Source: Leucobacter sp. G161
Lineage (GTDB): Bacteria > Actinomycetota > Actinomycetes > Actinomycetales > Microbacteriaceae
Reading direction: 5' to 3'
DNA length: 64,000 nt
Assembly (NCBI RefSeq): GCF_001482305.1
Contig: NZ_LOHP01000060.1
Location: 245,230 to 309,229, forward strand
The notes under the pieces were generated by a model. The model searched no databases. It saw only the letters and a list, made by a program, of their open reading frames with translations, and had not been told where the DNA came from. This document shows, in pieces, positions 26,319 to 34,790 of the stretch (the first letter of the stretch is position 1; every line of letters starts with the position of its first letter). The position numbers and the translations under genes were made by a program.

Positions 26319-27167
26319 GTGACCGAACTCAACAGCCGCCGCGTGCACCTTGACACCGTCCCGAACCTTCGCTCGCTCGGCGGGCTCCCCGTCGCCGGGG
26401 GCACCGTCGCCCCAGGCATGATCTTCCGTTCCGCGACGCTCGGCGCGCTCTCCGACGAGGACAGCGCAACCCTCGTGGACCTCGGTATACGCCGCGTCGC
26501 CGATTTCCGAACCGCCGGTGAGCGCAAGAGTGCACCCGATGTGCTCCCCGACCACGTCGAGGGCGTCGTGTTTGATGTGCTCGGCGACCAGCCGAACAGT
26601 ATCGCCGCGAGCCTCGCCCACATCGGCATGCCGGGCGACCGTGGCAGCCGCGAACTGTCGCCGGAGGCAGCAGCACAGGCGGCTGCGGGAATCACCGAAG
26701 TCTTGGGTGAAGGCCGCGGCCTCGCACTCCTGCAGGGTTCGTACCGCCACTTCGTGCAGGCAGACTCGGCACACACCGCCTACCACGGCTTCTTCTCTGC
26801 CCTCACCGAGGATGGCGAATACGCCCCGACGCTCTTCCACTGCTCCGCAGGGAAGGATCGCACCGGCTGGGCCGCAGCGGCGTTCTTGTTGCTGCTCGGC
26901 GCCGACGAGGACACAATCATGGAGGACTACCTCCTCACCAACATAGACATCATGCCGATGGTTGAGCCGATGCTCGCGAAGGCGGAGGCGAACGGCATCG
27001 ATCCTGACATGCTGCGCCCGGTACTCACCGTGCAGCCAGAGATGTTGGAGGCGGCCTACGACGAGATGCGGGCTCAGTACAGCACAGTTGAGAACTACTT
27101 CGTCACCGGACTCGGGCTCGACGAGCGCCGCCTCGAGGTGCTCCGCGACCGCTTCATTTCGGCGTAG
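26319..27167 (+). CDS. tyrosine-protein phosphatase (dual-specificity-like)
   Basis: 282 residues. The phosphatase P-loop C-x5-R is HCSAGKDRTGWAAA (Cys near residue 174). The N-terminal NLRSLGGLP...GMIFRSATL is typical of the bacterial MptpB/LipA-like tyrosine phosphatase family, which dephosphorylates phosphotyrosine, phosphoinositides or lipids. The Lys after the AG (A-G-K-D-R-T-G) is the family hallmark. GTG 26319 follows TAGTCT by 6 nt. It may be co-transcribed with rsmD, 3 nt downstream. Confidence 0.9.
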   Translation: MTELNSRRVHLDTVPNLRSLGGLPVAGGTVAPGMIFRSATLGALSDEDSATLVDLGIRRVADFRTAGERKSAPDVLPDHVEGVVFDVLGDQPNSIAASLAHIGMPGDRGSRELSPEAAAQAAAGITEVLGEGRGLALLQGSYRHFVQADSAHTAYHGFFSALTEDGEYAPTLFHCSAGKDRTGWAAAAFLLLLGADEDTIMEDYLLTNIDIMPMVEPMLAKAEANGIDPDMLRPVLTVQPEMLEAAYDEMRAQYSTVENYFVTGLGLDERRLEVLRDRFISA

Positions 27168-27170
27168 CGC

Positions 27171-27788
27171 GTGACGCGGATTATTGCGGGCCGTGCTGGC
27201 TCACTCAGACTCGAGGTTCCTAAAGCGGGCACACGCCCGACGAGCGACCGCGTTCGCGAAGCGATCTTTTCGGCGCTCGAATCGTGGGGCGCAATTGACG
27301 GCGCGCGAGTGCTGGACCTCTACGCCGGTTCGGGGGCACTCGGGCTCGAGGCCGCAAGCCGGGGCGCTGCCTCGGTGACGCTCGTCGAAAAACACCCGCA
27401 GGCGGCGGGCGTGGCCCAGCGGAACGCTCGGACGGTGTTGCAGGCGTGGCAGGGTGGTGCGCGCGGCGGCCGCGGCTCAGACCCCACCGGAGCTGCCCCA
27501 GCGGTCGCGGTTGAGAAGCACTCGGTGCAGACGTTCCTCGACCGCGAGCTAGAGCGCGGCGACGCGGCTGCGCGATGGGACGTCGCACTGTTGGATCCGC
27601 CCTACGACCTCGACGACGAGTCCCTCACCGCCAACCTGACTGCGCTCGTCCCGCTGCTCGCCCCAGAGGCTCTCGTGCTCGTCGAGCGCAGTAGCCGCTC
27701 CCCCGAGCCGACGCTCCCAGGAGGGCTGGCGCCGATCCGCAATCGCGCATACGGCGAGACCGTACTGTGGTGGTCTGAGCCGGCGTAG
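27171..27788 (+). CDS. rsmD: 16S rRNA (guanine(966)-N2)-methyltransferase
   Basis: 205 residues. It starts MTRIIAGRAGSLRLEVPKAGTRPTSDRVREAIFSALES, the RsmD N-terminus. SAM motif I is VLDLYAGSGALGLEAASRGA and the catalytic motif IV is LLDPPYDL (D-P-P-Y). A Gly/Pro-rich insertion near residues 95-110 lengthens it. It methylates G966 of 16S rRNA. In many Actinobacteria rsmD lies between recG and coaD; here the gene lies close to recG but coaD is separate. GTG start, 3 nt after the phosphatase stop. Confidence 0.94.
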   Translation: MTRIIAGRAGSLRLEVPKAGTRPTSDRVREAIFSALESWGAIDGARVLDLYAGSGALGLEAASRGAASVTLVEKHPQAAGVAQRNARTVLQAWQGGARGGRGSDPTGAAPAVAVEKHSVQTFLDRELERGDAAARWDVALLDPPYDLDDESLTANLTALVPLLAPEALVLVERSSRSPEPTLPGGLAPIRNRAYGETVLWWSEPA

Positions 27789-27829
27789 CCGCGTTGCTGC
27801 TGGCCTGCTGGCCTGCTGCATTCCTCACT

Positions 27830-27900
27830 GACCCGTTTTTTCTAGTGCACCATTCCGGGGGCCGGATTCGGCACTGCGAGGATTAAACGGGCAAGAATGG
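27830..27900. repeat. diverged ~71-nt intergenic repeat, copy 1
   Basis: This segment can be aligned with 28018-28091: both begin GACCC, have a TTTTCT block, a GC-rich middle and end GATTAA-x-CGGG followed by an AATGG or GGAGG-like end. In copy 1, CCCGTTT (27832-27838) can pair with AAACGGG and AGTGC with GCACT, giving a nested stem. The 27789-28133 gap holds no other gene; it also has stems GCAGC/GCTGC and GGGTGC/GCACCC near 27906-27936. Confidence 0.35.
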
Positions 27901-28017
27901 AATGGGCAGCCGGGCTGCCGCGGGTGCTCCGCACCCTTGCCATGAGGACAAGTGTGCCCGGGCCGCGTGCGTTGCGCCCGCGGCAGGCGCTCACTTCACG
28001 GCGCACCCGTCCTCTCC

Positions 28018-28091
28018 GACCCCAGTTTTCTCATGCGAACCTTGTTCGGGCCATGCCCGGGTCGGAATGGATTAATCGGGGCAGGGAGGAT
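28018..28091. repeat. diverged ~71-nt intergenic repeat, copy 2
   Basis: Partner of 27830-27900, with roughly two-thirds identity by eye. It contains a strong inner hairpin CGGGC-CAT-GCCCG and outer CCCC/GGGG arms. The similarity was judged by eye and needs alignment. Confidence 0.35.
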
Positions 28092-28133
28092 GTGGGGGCT
28101 CGGCGCGCAGACACGGGCGTGCCAGGAAACAGC

Positions 28134-28176
28134 AACGGCGGGGTGCGGGAGAAAAGTCTCCGGCACCCCGCCGTTT
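28134..28176 (-). terminator. hairpin terminator downstream of gabD
   Basis: About 18 bp of stem (28134-28152 with 28157-28176, one mismatch) with a 4-nt loop, 16 nt past the gabD stop on the minus strand. The stem is strong; the following U tract is weak. Confidence 0.65.
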
Positions 28177-28191
28177 CGGGCTCAGTGCGGG

Positions 28192-29658
28192 TTAGCGCGG
28201 GATGAGCGTGTACTTCGTCGAGAGGAACTCGTGGATTCCCTCGAAGCCACCCTCGCGGCCGATGCCCGACTGCTTCAGTCCGCCGAACGGAGCTGCAGCG
28301 TTCGAGACGAGGCCGGTGTTCAGGCCCATCATGCCGGTTTCGAGCTTCTCGATCATCCGGTGGCCGCGAGCGATGTCCTCGGTGAAGACATAGCTGACAA
28401 GGCCGTACTCGGTGTTGTTCGCGATCTCAACAGCTTCTGCCTCAGTCGAGAAGCGGATGATGCCGAGAACCGGTCCGAAGATCTCCTCGCGCATGATCGC
28501 CGACTGCGGGCTGAGCTTGTCGATGACGGTCGGCTGGAAGAAGTTTCCGGGCCCGTCGATTGCTTCGCCACCGGTAACGATGGTTGCGCCGGTCTCGACT
28601 GCGTCGGCGACGAGGCGAGCCGTGTTCGCGACGGCCTTCTCCTCGACGAGCGCGCCGATGTCGTTGCCCTCATCGGCGCCACGGCCGATGCTCATCGCAG
28701 CGACCTTCTCGCCGACGCGACGAGCGAACTCGTCAGCGACCGACTCGTGCACGATGATGCGGTTCGCAGCGGTGCACGCCTGGCCAATGTTGCGGAACTT
28801 CGCGAGCAGCACGCCTTCAACGGCCTTATCGAGGTCAGCGTCCTCGAAGACGACGAACGGGGCGTTGCCACCGAGCTCCATCGAGGTGCGGAGCACGTTC
28901 TGCGCAGCAGCCTGGAGCAGCGTCACGCCAACCGGGGTAGACCCGGTGAACGAGAGCTTACGCAGGCGGGTATCAGAGAGGAGTGCGCTGGACTGCGCGC
29001 TCGACTTTGACGTCTGCACCACGTTCACGACGCCAGCGGGAACGCCGGCCTCTTCGAGCAGCTGCGCGAAGAACATGGTCGTGAGCGGGGTCAGCGCTGC
29101 GGGCTTGATGACGACGGTGCAACCAGCCGCAAGCGCCGGAGCGATCTTGCGGGTCGCCATCGCCAGCGGGAAGTTCCACGGCGTGATGAAGTAGCACGGC
29201 CCCACGGGGATGTGCGAAACCACCATGTTGCCGGTGCCCTCGGGGTTCGGGCGGTAGTCGCCGCGCACGCGCACGGCTTCTTCCGAGAACCACCGGAGGA
29301 ACTCGCCGCCGTAGTTCACCTCGCCGCGTGCTTCAGCGATGGGCTTGCCCATCTCCATTGCCATGAGCAGCGCAAACTCTTCCTTGCGCTCCATGAGCAT
29401 GTCGAATGCGCGGCGGAGAATGTTCGAGCGCTCGCGCGTCGACGTCGCTGCCCAGTCGTCCTGCGCTGCGACTGCGGAGTCGAGCGCACGTACTGCGTCT
29501 TCGACGGTCGCATCGGCGATGGTCTTGATGACCTCACCGGTTGCGGGGTCGACGACGTCAAACGTTGCACCGGAGGTGGATTCTTCCCACTTGCCACCGA
29601 TCGCGAGCCCCGAGGGGACGCGGTCGAGGAGTTCCTGTTCGTTGGGCTTGAGAGCCAT
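28192..29658 (-). CDS. gabD: succinate-semialdehyde dehydrogenase, NAD(P)-dependent
   Basis: Oxidises succinic semialdehyde to succinate, the second step of GABA breakdown. 488 residues, aldehyde dehydrogenase fold. Oxyanion Asn in ITPWNFPLAMATRK, general-base Glu in MELGGNAPF, nucleophile Cys in NIGQACTAANR. The Thr/Ala next to the Cys is usual for bacterial GabD. A GAAAGGA Shine-Dalgarno precedes ATG 29658. It follows gabT by 38 bp in the same operon and ends in a hairpin. Confidence 0.93.
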   Translation of the reverse strand: MALKPNEQELLDRVPSGLAIGGKWEESTSGATFDVVDPATGEVIKTIADATVEDAVRALDSAVAAQDDWAATSTRERSNILRRAFDMLMERKEEFALLMAMEMGKPIAEARGEVNYGGEFLRWFSEEAVRVRGDYRPNPEGTGNMVVSHIPVGPCYFITPWNFPLAMATRKIAPALAAGCTVVIKPAALTPLTTMFFAQLLEEAGVPAGVVNVVQTSKSSAQSSALLSDTRLRKLSFTGSTPVGVTLLQAAAQNVLRTSMELGGNAPFVVFEDADLDKAVEGVLLAKFRNIGQACTAANRIIVHESVADEFARRVGEKVAAMSIGRGADEGNDIGALVEEKAVANTARLVADAVETGATIVTGGEAIDGPGNFFQPTVIDKLSPQSAIMREEIFGPVLGIIRFSTEAEAVEIANNTEYGLVSYVFTEDIARGHRMIEKLETGMMGLNTGLVSNAAAPFGGLKQSGIGREGGFEGIHEFLSTKYTLIPR

Positions 29659-29696
29659 GAAGCGGTGTCCTTTCAGCCTGAGTACTTGTGAGGAGC

Positions 29697-31031
29697 TTAG
29701 TTGGCTGCCAGCGCGTCTGCGATGATCTGCAGCGCTTCGCGGAGCAGCTCATCGGAGATCGACAGCGGCGGGAGGAAGCGAACCACGTTGCCGTAGGTGC
29801 CGCAGGTGAGGAGGATGACTCCCTCGTTGGCTGCGTGCTTCGAGATCGCGCCGGTGAGCGCTGCGGCCGGGTTCTTCGAACCCGACTCGACGAACTCGAC
29901 TGCCATCATTGCGCCGCGGCCACGGATGTCGCCGATGCGGTCGTCGGTCTTCTGCAGCTCGGCGAAGAACTCGGTGATGATCGCACCGATCTCGTTCGCG
30001 CGTGCAGCGAGGTTTTCCTTCTCGTAGGTGTCCATCGTTGCGAGTGCTGCTGCACACGAGATCGGGCTACCGGTGTAGGTGCCGCCGAGGCCGCCTGCGT
30101 GAGCGGAGTCCATGATCTCGGCGCGGCCGGTCACTGCCGACAGCGGGAGGCCGCCTGCGATGCCCTTCGCGGTGGTGATGAGGTCGGGGACGACACCCTC
30201 GTGGTTCGCTGCGAAGCGATCACCGGTACGTGCGAAGCCGGTCTGCACCTCGTCGAGGATGAAGACGACGCCGTTCGCGGTTGCCCACTCCTGGATTGCG
30301 GGGAGGAAGCCTGCTGCGGGAGCAATGAAGCCGCCCTCGCCCTGGATGGGCTCGATGATGATCGCAGCGACGTTCTTCGAGCCAACCTGCTTCTCGATCT
30401 GCGTGAGCGCGACCTCTGCTGCGTCGACACCCGAGAGACCGTCACGGTACGGGTACGAGGTGGGAACGCGGTAGACCTCGGGAGCGAACGGGCCGAAGCC
30501 GTCCTTGTACGGCATGTTCTTTGCGGTCATGCCCATGGTGAGGTTGGTGCGGCCGTGGTACGCGTGGTCGAAGACGACGACTGCGTCGCGCTTGGTGTAG
30601 TGGCGAGCGATCTTGATCGCGTTCTCCACTGCCTCGGCGCCCGAGTTGAAGAGTGCGGAGCGCTTCTCGTAGTCGCCGGGGGTGAGCTCGTTGAGCTTCT
30701 CCGCGACAGCGATGTAGCCCTCGTAGGGGGTGACGGTGAAGCAGGTGTGGGTGAACTGCTGGACCTGCGCGGTGACTGCCTCGACAACGGCCGGAGCCGA
30801 GTTGCCGACGCCGGTCACGGCGATGCCCGAGCCGAGATCGATGAGCGAGTTGCCGTCAACGTCAACCATGACGCCGCCGCCAGCAGCAACGATGGAGACG
30901 GGAAGTGCAACGCCAACGCCCGCAGCAACCGCTGCGTTCTTGCGTGCGAGCATCTCCTGCGACTTCGGGCCGGGGATGCTGGTGACGAGCTTGCGCTCCT
31001 GCGGAAGTGAGGGGCCGCCGGTGAGAGTCAT
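29697..31031 (-). CDS. gabT: 4-aminobutyrate aminotransferase
   Basis: Transfers the amino group of GABA to 2-oxoglutarate, giving succinic semialdehyde and glutamate; PLP enzyme. 444 residues, class III aminotransferase. NSGAEAVENAIKIAR binds the cofactor phosphate, DEVQTGFARTG carries the ring-binding Asp, and the Schiff-base Lys is in TTAKGIAGGLP. TAAGGAGACATCC precedes ATG 31031; the longer frame to 31175 lacks such support. First gene of gabT-gabD, divergent from a PucR-type regulator at 31148. Confidence 0.95.
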   Translation of the reverse strand: MTLTGGPSLPQERKLVTSIPGPKSQEMLARKNAAVAAGVGVALPVSIVAAGGGVMVDVDGNSLIDLGSGIAVTGVGNSAPAVVEAVTAQVQQFTHTCFTVTPYEGYIAVAEKLNELTPGDYEKRSALFNSGAEAVENAIKIARHYTKRDAVVVFDHAYHGRTNLTMGMTAKNMPYKDGFGPFAPEVYRVPTSYPYRDGLSGVDAAEVALTQIEKQVGSKNVAAIIIEPIQGEGGFIAPAAGFLPAIQEWATANGVVFILDEVQTGFARTGDRFAANHEGVVPDLITTAKGIAGGLPLSAVTGRAEIMDSAHAGGLGGTYTGSPISCAAALATMDTYEKENLAARANEIGAIITEFFAELQKTDDRIGDIRGRGAMMAVEFVESGSKNPAAALTGAISKHAANEGVILLTCGTYGNVVRFLPPLSISDELLREALQIIADALAAN

Positions 31032-31147
31032 GGATGTCTCCTTAACGTGTTGAAGTGTGAGCACCGAAGTGGTTCCCCACCACGGCGCCGGATACCTCCA
31101 AGGATACGGCTGGGAGCCACGGCGCAAAGATGCCATAATGGCGATTG

Positions 31148-32356
31148 ATGATGCAATATTTCGCCGAACCGGCAATTCACTCGTGGATCGATCTCGATAC
31201 GCTCCTGCGCGACTACGAGCTCGGTCTCGTCGCCGTGGCCGGAGTCGACAACGAGACCGGTTCGCGCGTCGTGCAGTGGGTGCACTCGACGGACCTCGCA
31301 GACCCGACGCCGTTCCTCACGCCCCGCACGGTGCTCCTCACCACCGGGGCGCAGTTCAAGGGCACGCTGAGCATCCGATCGGCCGAGGCCTACGTGGCCC
31401 GCCTCGTCGCCGCTGGCACCACCGCCCTCGGTGTGGGCGTCGGAATCCGCTGGGATCGTATCCCGCCGACGCTCGTCGAAGCGTGCGAGAAGCTCGGCCT
31501 GCCGCTCATTCGGGTGCCGTATGACACCCCGTTCATTGCGATCACCCGCGCGGCCGCGCGCCTCATTGAGGCCGCTGTCCACGCACAGAACATGGACCGG
31601 CTGTCAGAGTCGCGTTCGACGCGGCCCACGAGCCTGGCGCGCTCCGAGGCGGCCCTCGCGACCGCGACGCTCCGCCTCCTCATCGCTGGGCACCGGGAGC
31701 TCGCGGAGAGTGTGGCAGGCTCACTGTTCCCGCGGCTGCCTCGCGGCCAGGTCTCCGTCATCGCGCTCCCAGGCATTCATCCCAGCCTTGAGCTGGAGTC
31801 GCTCGGCGACGGCGCCGCGACCGGGATCGTGGATGGCCGCAGACTCATCATCTGCGAGCCCGCTCGCATTCCAGCAGCCAGAAAGCTCGCCCGCGGACTC
31901 CCGGGCGGCCTCTCGGAGCGCGGATCCCTCGATGACCTCGTCGAACTCGTCGCGCAGGCGGATCGCGCCCTCGAACACGCGCTCTCCGAGGATCGAGCTG
32001 CGGGAGCCGGCGCGAAGATCGTCGAGTACCGGCCAGCGATGCACGCCGGCCTCCTGCAGCTCATTGGGGAGAGCCAGGATGCCCGCAGGAGGGCAGCGGG
32101 TTTCCTCTCCCCTGTGCGCGCGCACGACCGCAAACACGACGACGAGATCGAGCGCAGCCTCGAGGCCTGGCTGCGCCACAACGGCCAGCTTTCGCCAGCC
32201 GCGGAGGAACTGTCGATCCACCGCCACACCCTCCGTGCGCGCATTCGCACCGCGGCAAGCTTGCTGCAACGCGACATCGACACCCCCGACACGAGAGCCG
32301 AGCTGTGGACGGCGCTCCGCATCGCCGCAGGGCCGCAGCAGGCTACTCAGCGGTGA
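31148..32356 (+). CDS. PucR-family transcriptional regulator, likely of the gab genes
   Basis: 402 residues. The N-terminal PucR-type domain starts IHSWIDLDTLLRDYELGLVAVAG, and the C-terminal HTH_30 segment is SLEAWLRHNGQLSPAAEELSIHRHTLRARIRTA. PucR regulators commonly control purine or GABA catabolism. Position, divergent from gabT with a 116-bp shared gap, makes it the probable regulator of gabT-gabD. CATAAT (31134-31139) lies 8 nt before ATG 31148, close to leaderless. The tail overlaps the convergent SIMPL gene by 14 bp. Confidence 0.9.
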   Translation: MMQYFAEPAIHSWIDLDTLLRDYELGLVAVAGVDNETGSRVVQWVHSTDLADPTPFLTPRTVLLTTGAQFKGTLSIRSAEAYVARLVAAGTTALGVGVGIRWDRIPPTLVEACEKLGLPLIRVPYDTPFIAITRAAARLIEAAVHAQNMDRLSESRSTRPTSLARSEAALATATLRLLIAGHRELAESVAGSLFPRLPRGQVSVIALPGIHPSLELESLGDGAATGIVDGRRLIICEPARIPAARKLARGLPGGLSERGSLDDLVELVAQADRALEHALSEDRAAGAGAKIVEYRPAMHAGLLQLIGESQDARRRAAGFLSPVRAHDRKHDDEIERSLEAWLRHNGQLSPAAEELSIHRHTLRARIRTAASLLQRDIDTPDTRAELWTALRIAAGPQQATQR

Positions 32357-32966
32357 AGGTCGCCTCGACGCGCACGCCGACGGCAATCTGCCCCACCGTC
32401 ACCTCGGGCGCCGCGGCTGCGGCCATCGCGAACCGTGCGTCGCCAACGGGCGACGGGCCACCGCTCGAACGGCCGTCACTGAGCGACAGCAGCGTCAGTG
32501 TCGTCGCACCGATGGCTGCGGCGAAGTCCTCGGCGGCGGTGCGCGCATCCTGCACGGCAGCGCTGCGGAGGTTCCGGGTCGACTCGCTGCGCAGCGCATC
32601 CCCCAGCTCCCACTGCACGCGCACGTCGGCGCCGCCGTCCGTCAACTCGGCCGCTACATCACCCACGCGGTCGAGGGCGGTGAGCACGATCCGCACGTTT
32701 GCGTGTGCTTGGTGCTCGACGACGTTCGCACCCTGCTCATCACGCCACGAGTTCGAATAGGTCGAGACCGGGTCGGCAATGTACTGCAGCGCAACCCCCT
32801 CAGCCACCAGCGCCTTCGCCCGCTCAACGAGCCGCGCATGCGCCGCGTTCGCGCCCTGCAGCGCGGTCTCCCGCGATGCATCGCGGAACGACGCCGACGC
32901 GAACACGTCAGCCTGATCCGCAGGCACCTGCGCCTCGGCTGCCCCAATCACCGTAATCTTCGCCAT
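32343..32966 (-). CDS. SIMPL domain protein (DUF541)
   Basis: 207 residues. The family start KITVIGAAEAQVPADQADVFASASF, the middle VSTYSNSWRDEQGANVVEHQAHANVRIVLTALDRVGDV and the closing VGVRVEATF are typical of DUF541/SIMPL (BP26/OMP28-like) proteins. Most have a signal peptide, but none is visible here, so this version is probably cytoplasmic. Function unknown. ATG 32966 is used rather than 32981 because it starts the conserved strand. Confidence 0.82.
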   Translation of the reverse strand: MAKITVIGAAEAQVPADQADVFASASFRDASRETALQGANAAHARLVERAKALVAEGVALQYIADPVSTYSNSWRDEQGANVVEHQAHANVRIVLTALDRVGDVAAELTDGGADVRVQWELGDALRSESTRNLRSAAVQDARTAAEDFAAAIGATTLTLLSLSDGRSSGGPSPVGDARFAMAAAAAPEVTVGQIAVGVRVEATFTAE

Positions 32967-33016
32967 AGTTGTCCCCCTCATGCGTGCCGGGAGCGCGGCG
33001 CGCAGATGCGCGCCCG

Positions 33017-34057
33017 CTAGCTCCGCAGCGTCGTGAGCTTATTGTATGGATCCCACCCACGCGGCGTATAGGGGGCGCCGCCGACGGTCAGCGAACTCGC
33101 GGTCGACGCTCCGTCCGCTGGCGTGTCAGGCGCTGCAGCGGCGGGCGCGACCGTGCCAATCGCGTGAAACCCCTCCGGCAGCGTCACCCCCGGCGGGAAA
33201 CACGCCAGCAGGCCGTGATCCTCCCCGCCCTCGAGCATTGCGTGCAGCGACACTTCGACATCAACCTGCACCCCAAACGCGGCGGTGAGGAGGTGCGGGT
33301 GCAATTCGATCCGCACCCCCGAGGCACGCGCGAGCCGGGCGGCATCGAGCGCGAGCCCATCGGAGACGTCCATCATTGCGGTCGCGCCACCCGTGCTTGC
33401 TGCGACCCCGAGGTGGATCGGCGCGCGCGGCGCGAATTGCGCTGCAAGCTCCGCGGCGTGCGCTGCCCGCAGCTCGGCGAGGCCCGCATCGTGGGCGATG
33501 CCGTGCTCGTCGGCGCAGTGCTCAAAGAGGAGCGATAGCCCCATCCCGGCAAGCCCCAGGGGGCCACCGTACGCGACGGTGTCCCCGGGCTCCGCTCCCG
33601 AACGGGTGACCGGAGCCCGGCCCTCGAGATCACCAAGCGCCGTCACCGCGGCGAACAGCACCGGCGCCTGCCCCAGGTCACCGCCGACAACGCCGCAGCC
33701 GGGCGCGAGCTGCCGGCAGGCCGCGCTGAGCCCGCGCGAGATCTCTTCGAGGAGCATCACCGGCGTGTCCTTCGGGCACGCGAGCGCAACCGTCAAGGCC
33801 GTCGGTTTCGCGCCCATCGCGGCCACATCAGACAGGTTTGTCGCAGCAAGCTTCCACCCGAGATCGAATCCGGCGTGCCAGGCCAATCGAAAGTCGGGGC
33901 CCTCGATCATTGTGTCGGTCGTCACCACCAACTCACCGGACTGCGCGAGCACCGCGCAGTCGTCACCGGGGCCAAGGGTCGCGGCTTCCGCCGGGCTGAG
34001 CTGCGCCAGGATCCGGGCGAGCACGCCCGCCTCACCGAGTTCTCCAACTGTCATCAC
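33017..34057 (-). CDS. thiL: thiamine-monophosphate kinase
   Basis: Phosphorylates TMP to thiamine diphosphate with ATP. About 346 residues. GPGDDCAVLAQSGELVVTTDTMIEGPDF is the Mg2+/substrate-binding N-terminus, KLAATNLSDVAAMGAKP follows, and MMDVSDGLALDAARLA is the second Asp cluster. The protein ends in an unusual Ala/Pro/Thr-rich tail. TACCTT (minus strand, 34064-34069) lies 6 nt before GTG 34057; ATG 34054 is the alternative start. It belongs to the thiL/ddl/gpsA/plsC neighbourhood but is separated from ddl by the plus-strand DUF3515 gene. Confidence 0.92.
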   Translation of the reverse strand: MMTVGELGEAGVLARILAQLSPAEAATLGPGDDCAVLAQSGELVVTTDTMIEGPDFRLAWHAGFDLGWKLAATNLSDVAAMGAKPTALTVALACPKDTPVMLLEEISRGLSAACRQLAPGCGVVGGDLGQAPVLFAAVTALGDLEGRAPVTRSGAEPGDTVAYGGPLGLAGMGLSLLFEHCADEHGIAHDAGLAELRAAHAAELAAQFAPRAPIHLGVAASTGGATAMMDVSDGLALDAARLARASGVRIELHPHLLTAAFGVQVDVEVSLHAMLEGGEDHGLLACFPPGVTLPEGFHAIGTVAPAAAAPDTPADGASTASSLTVGGAPYTPRGWDPYNKLTTLRS

Positions 34058-34142
34058 CACACCAAGGTACCGCGGGCCGCAGGAAGCGGCACGCTCAGCC
34101 CACTCCCCGGCTCCCCAGCCCCGCAGCGGATAGGCTTGAGGC

Positions 34143-34688
34143 GTGAAAGCTCGTGCCGTTCGTACCACTGCCCTCGTCCTCTCCGCGGGAGCAATCGCGC
34201 TGGCACTGACCGGCTGTGCCCAGGACGTTCCGATGGAGGCAGCGGCCGACGCAAACAACCCCGCCTGCGCTGATGTCATCGTGCGACTACCGTCCTCGGT
34301 TGACAATCTCGATCGCCGATACACGAACGCGCAATCGACCGGAGCATGGGGAGACCCGGCGAGCGTGCTGCTGTACTGCGGTATCGAGCCGAGCGGCCCC
34401 ACCACCGATAGCTGCGTCACGGTGAACGGTGTCGACTGGATCATCGACGATTCGCGCGCCCCACTCTTCCGGTTCGAGGCTTACGGCCGCAGCCCCGGCG
34501 TCGAGGTCATCGTGAACTCCGACGAGGGCGTCAGCGGCACCAACGTCATCACCGAGCTCAGCGGTTCAGTTGGGAAGCTGCCGCAGGAACGCAAGTGCAC
34601 CGCGATCACCGACAGCATCGACGACTCGCAGTTTGGTGACGTTCCGCAGACCGACGTCACGCCCGAGGCCAAGCCTGAGGGCGAGTAA
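34143..34688 (+). CDS. DUF3515 lipoprotein
   Basis: 181 residues. The lipoprotein signal ends ALALTGCAQD (lipobox L-T-G-C, Cys ~23). The mature domain has paired Cys (ACADVIV...LLYCGIEP...SCVTVNGVDWI...KCTAI), as in actinobacterial DUF3515, which is usually encoded between ddl and thiL. Function unknown. TAGGCT (34131-34136) lies 6 nt before GTG 34143, indicating a leaderless message and fixing the start. Confidence 0.85.
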   Translation: MKARAVRTTALVLSAGAIALALTGCAQDVPMEAAADANNPACADVIVRLPSSVDNLDRRYTNAQSTGAWGDPASVLLYCGIEPSGPTTDSCVTVNGVDWIIDDSRAPLFRFEAYGRSPGVEVIVNSDEGVSGTNVITELSGSVGKLPQERKCTAITDSIDDSQFGDVPQTDVTPEAKPEGE

Positions 34689-34790
34689 CGTCACACCGCG
34701 CATTCGTTCTGTCAGCGGAGGTATCCGCAGCGGCCGCGCCGCGTCTCAAATCGAGATTCAGGGCGGCACGGTGCGGATCGGTGACTCGGG

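Noticed and set aside
29688..31010. 440-codon open frame on the plus strand
   Set aside because: Antisense to gabT; Asp/Val/Arg-rich translation typical of high-GC shadow frames.
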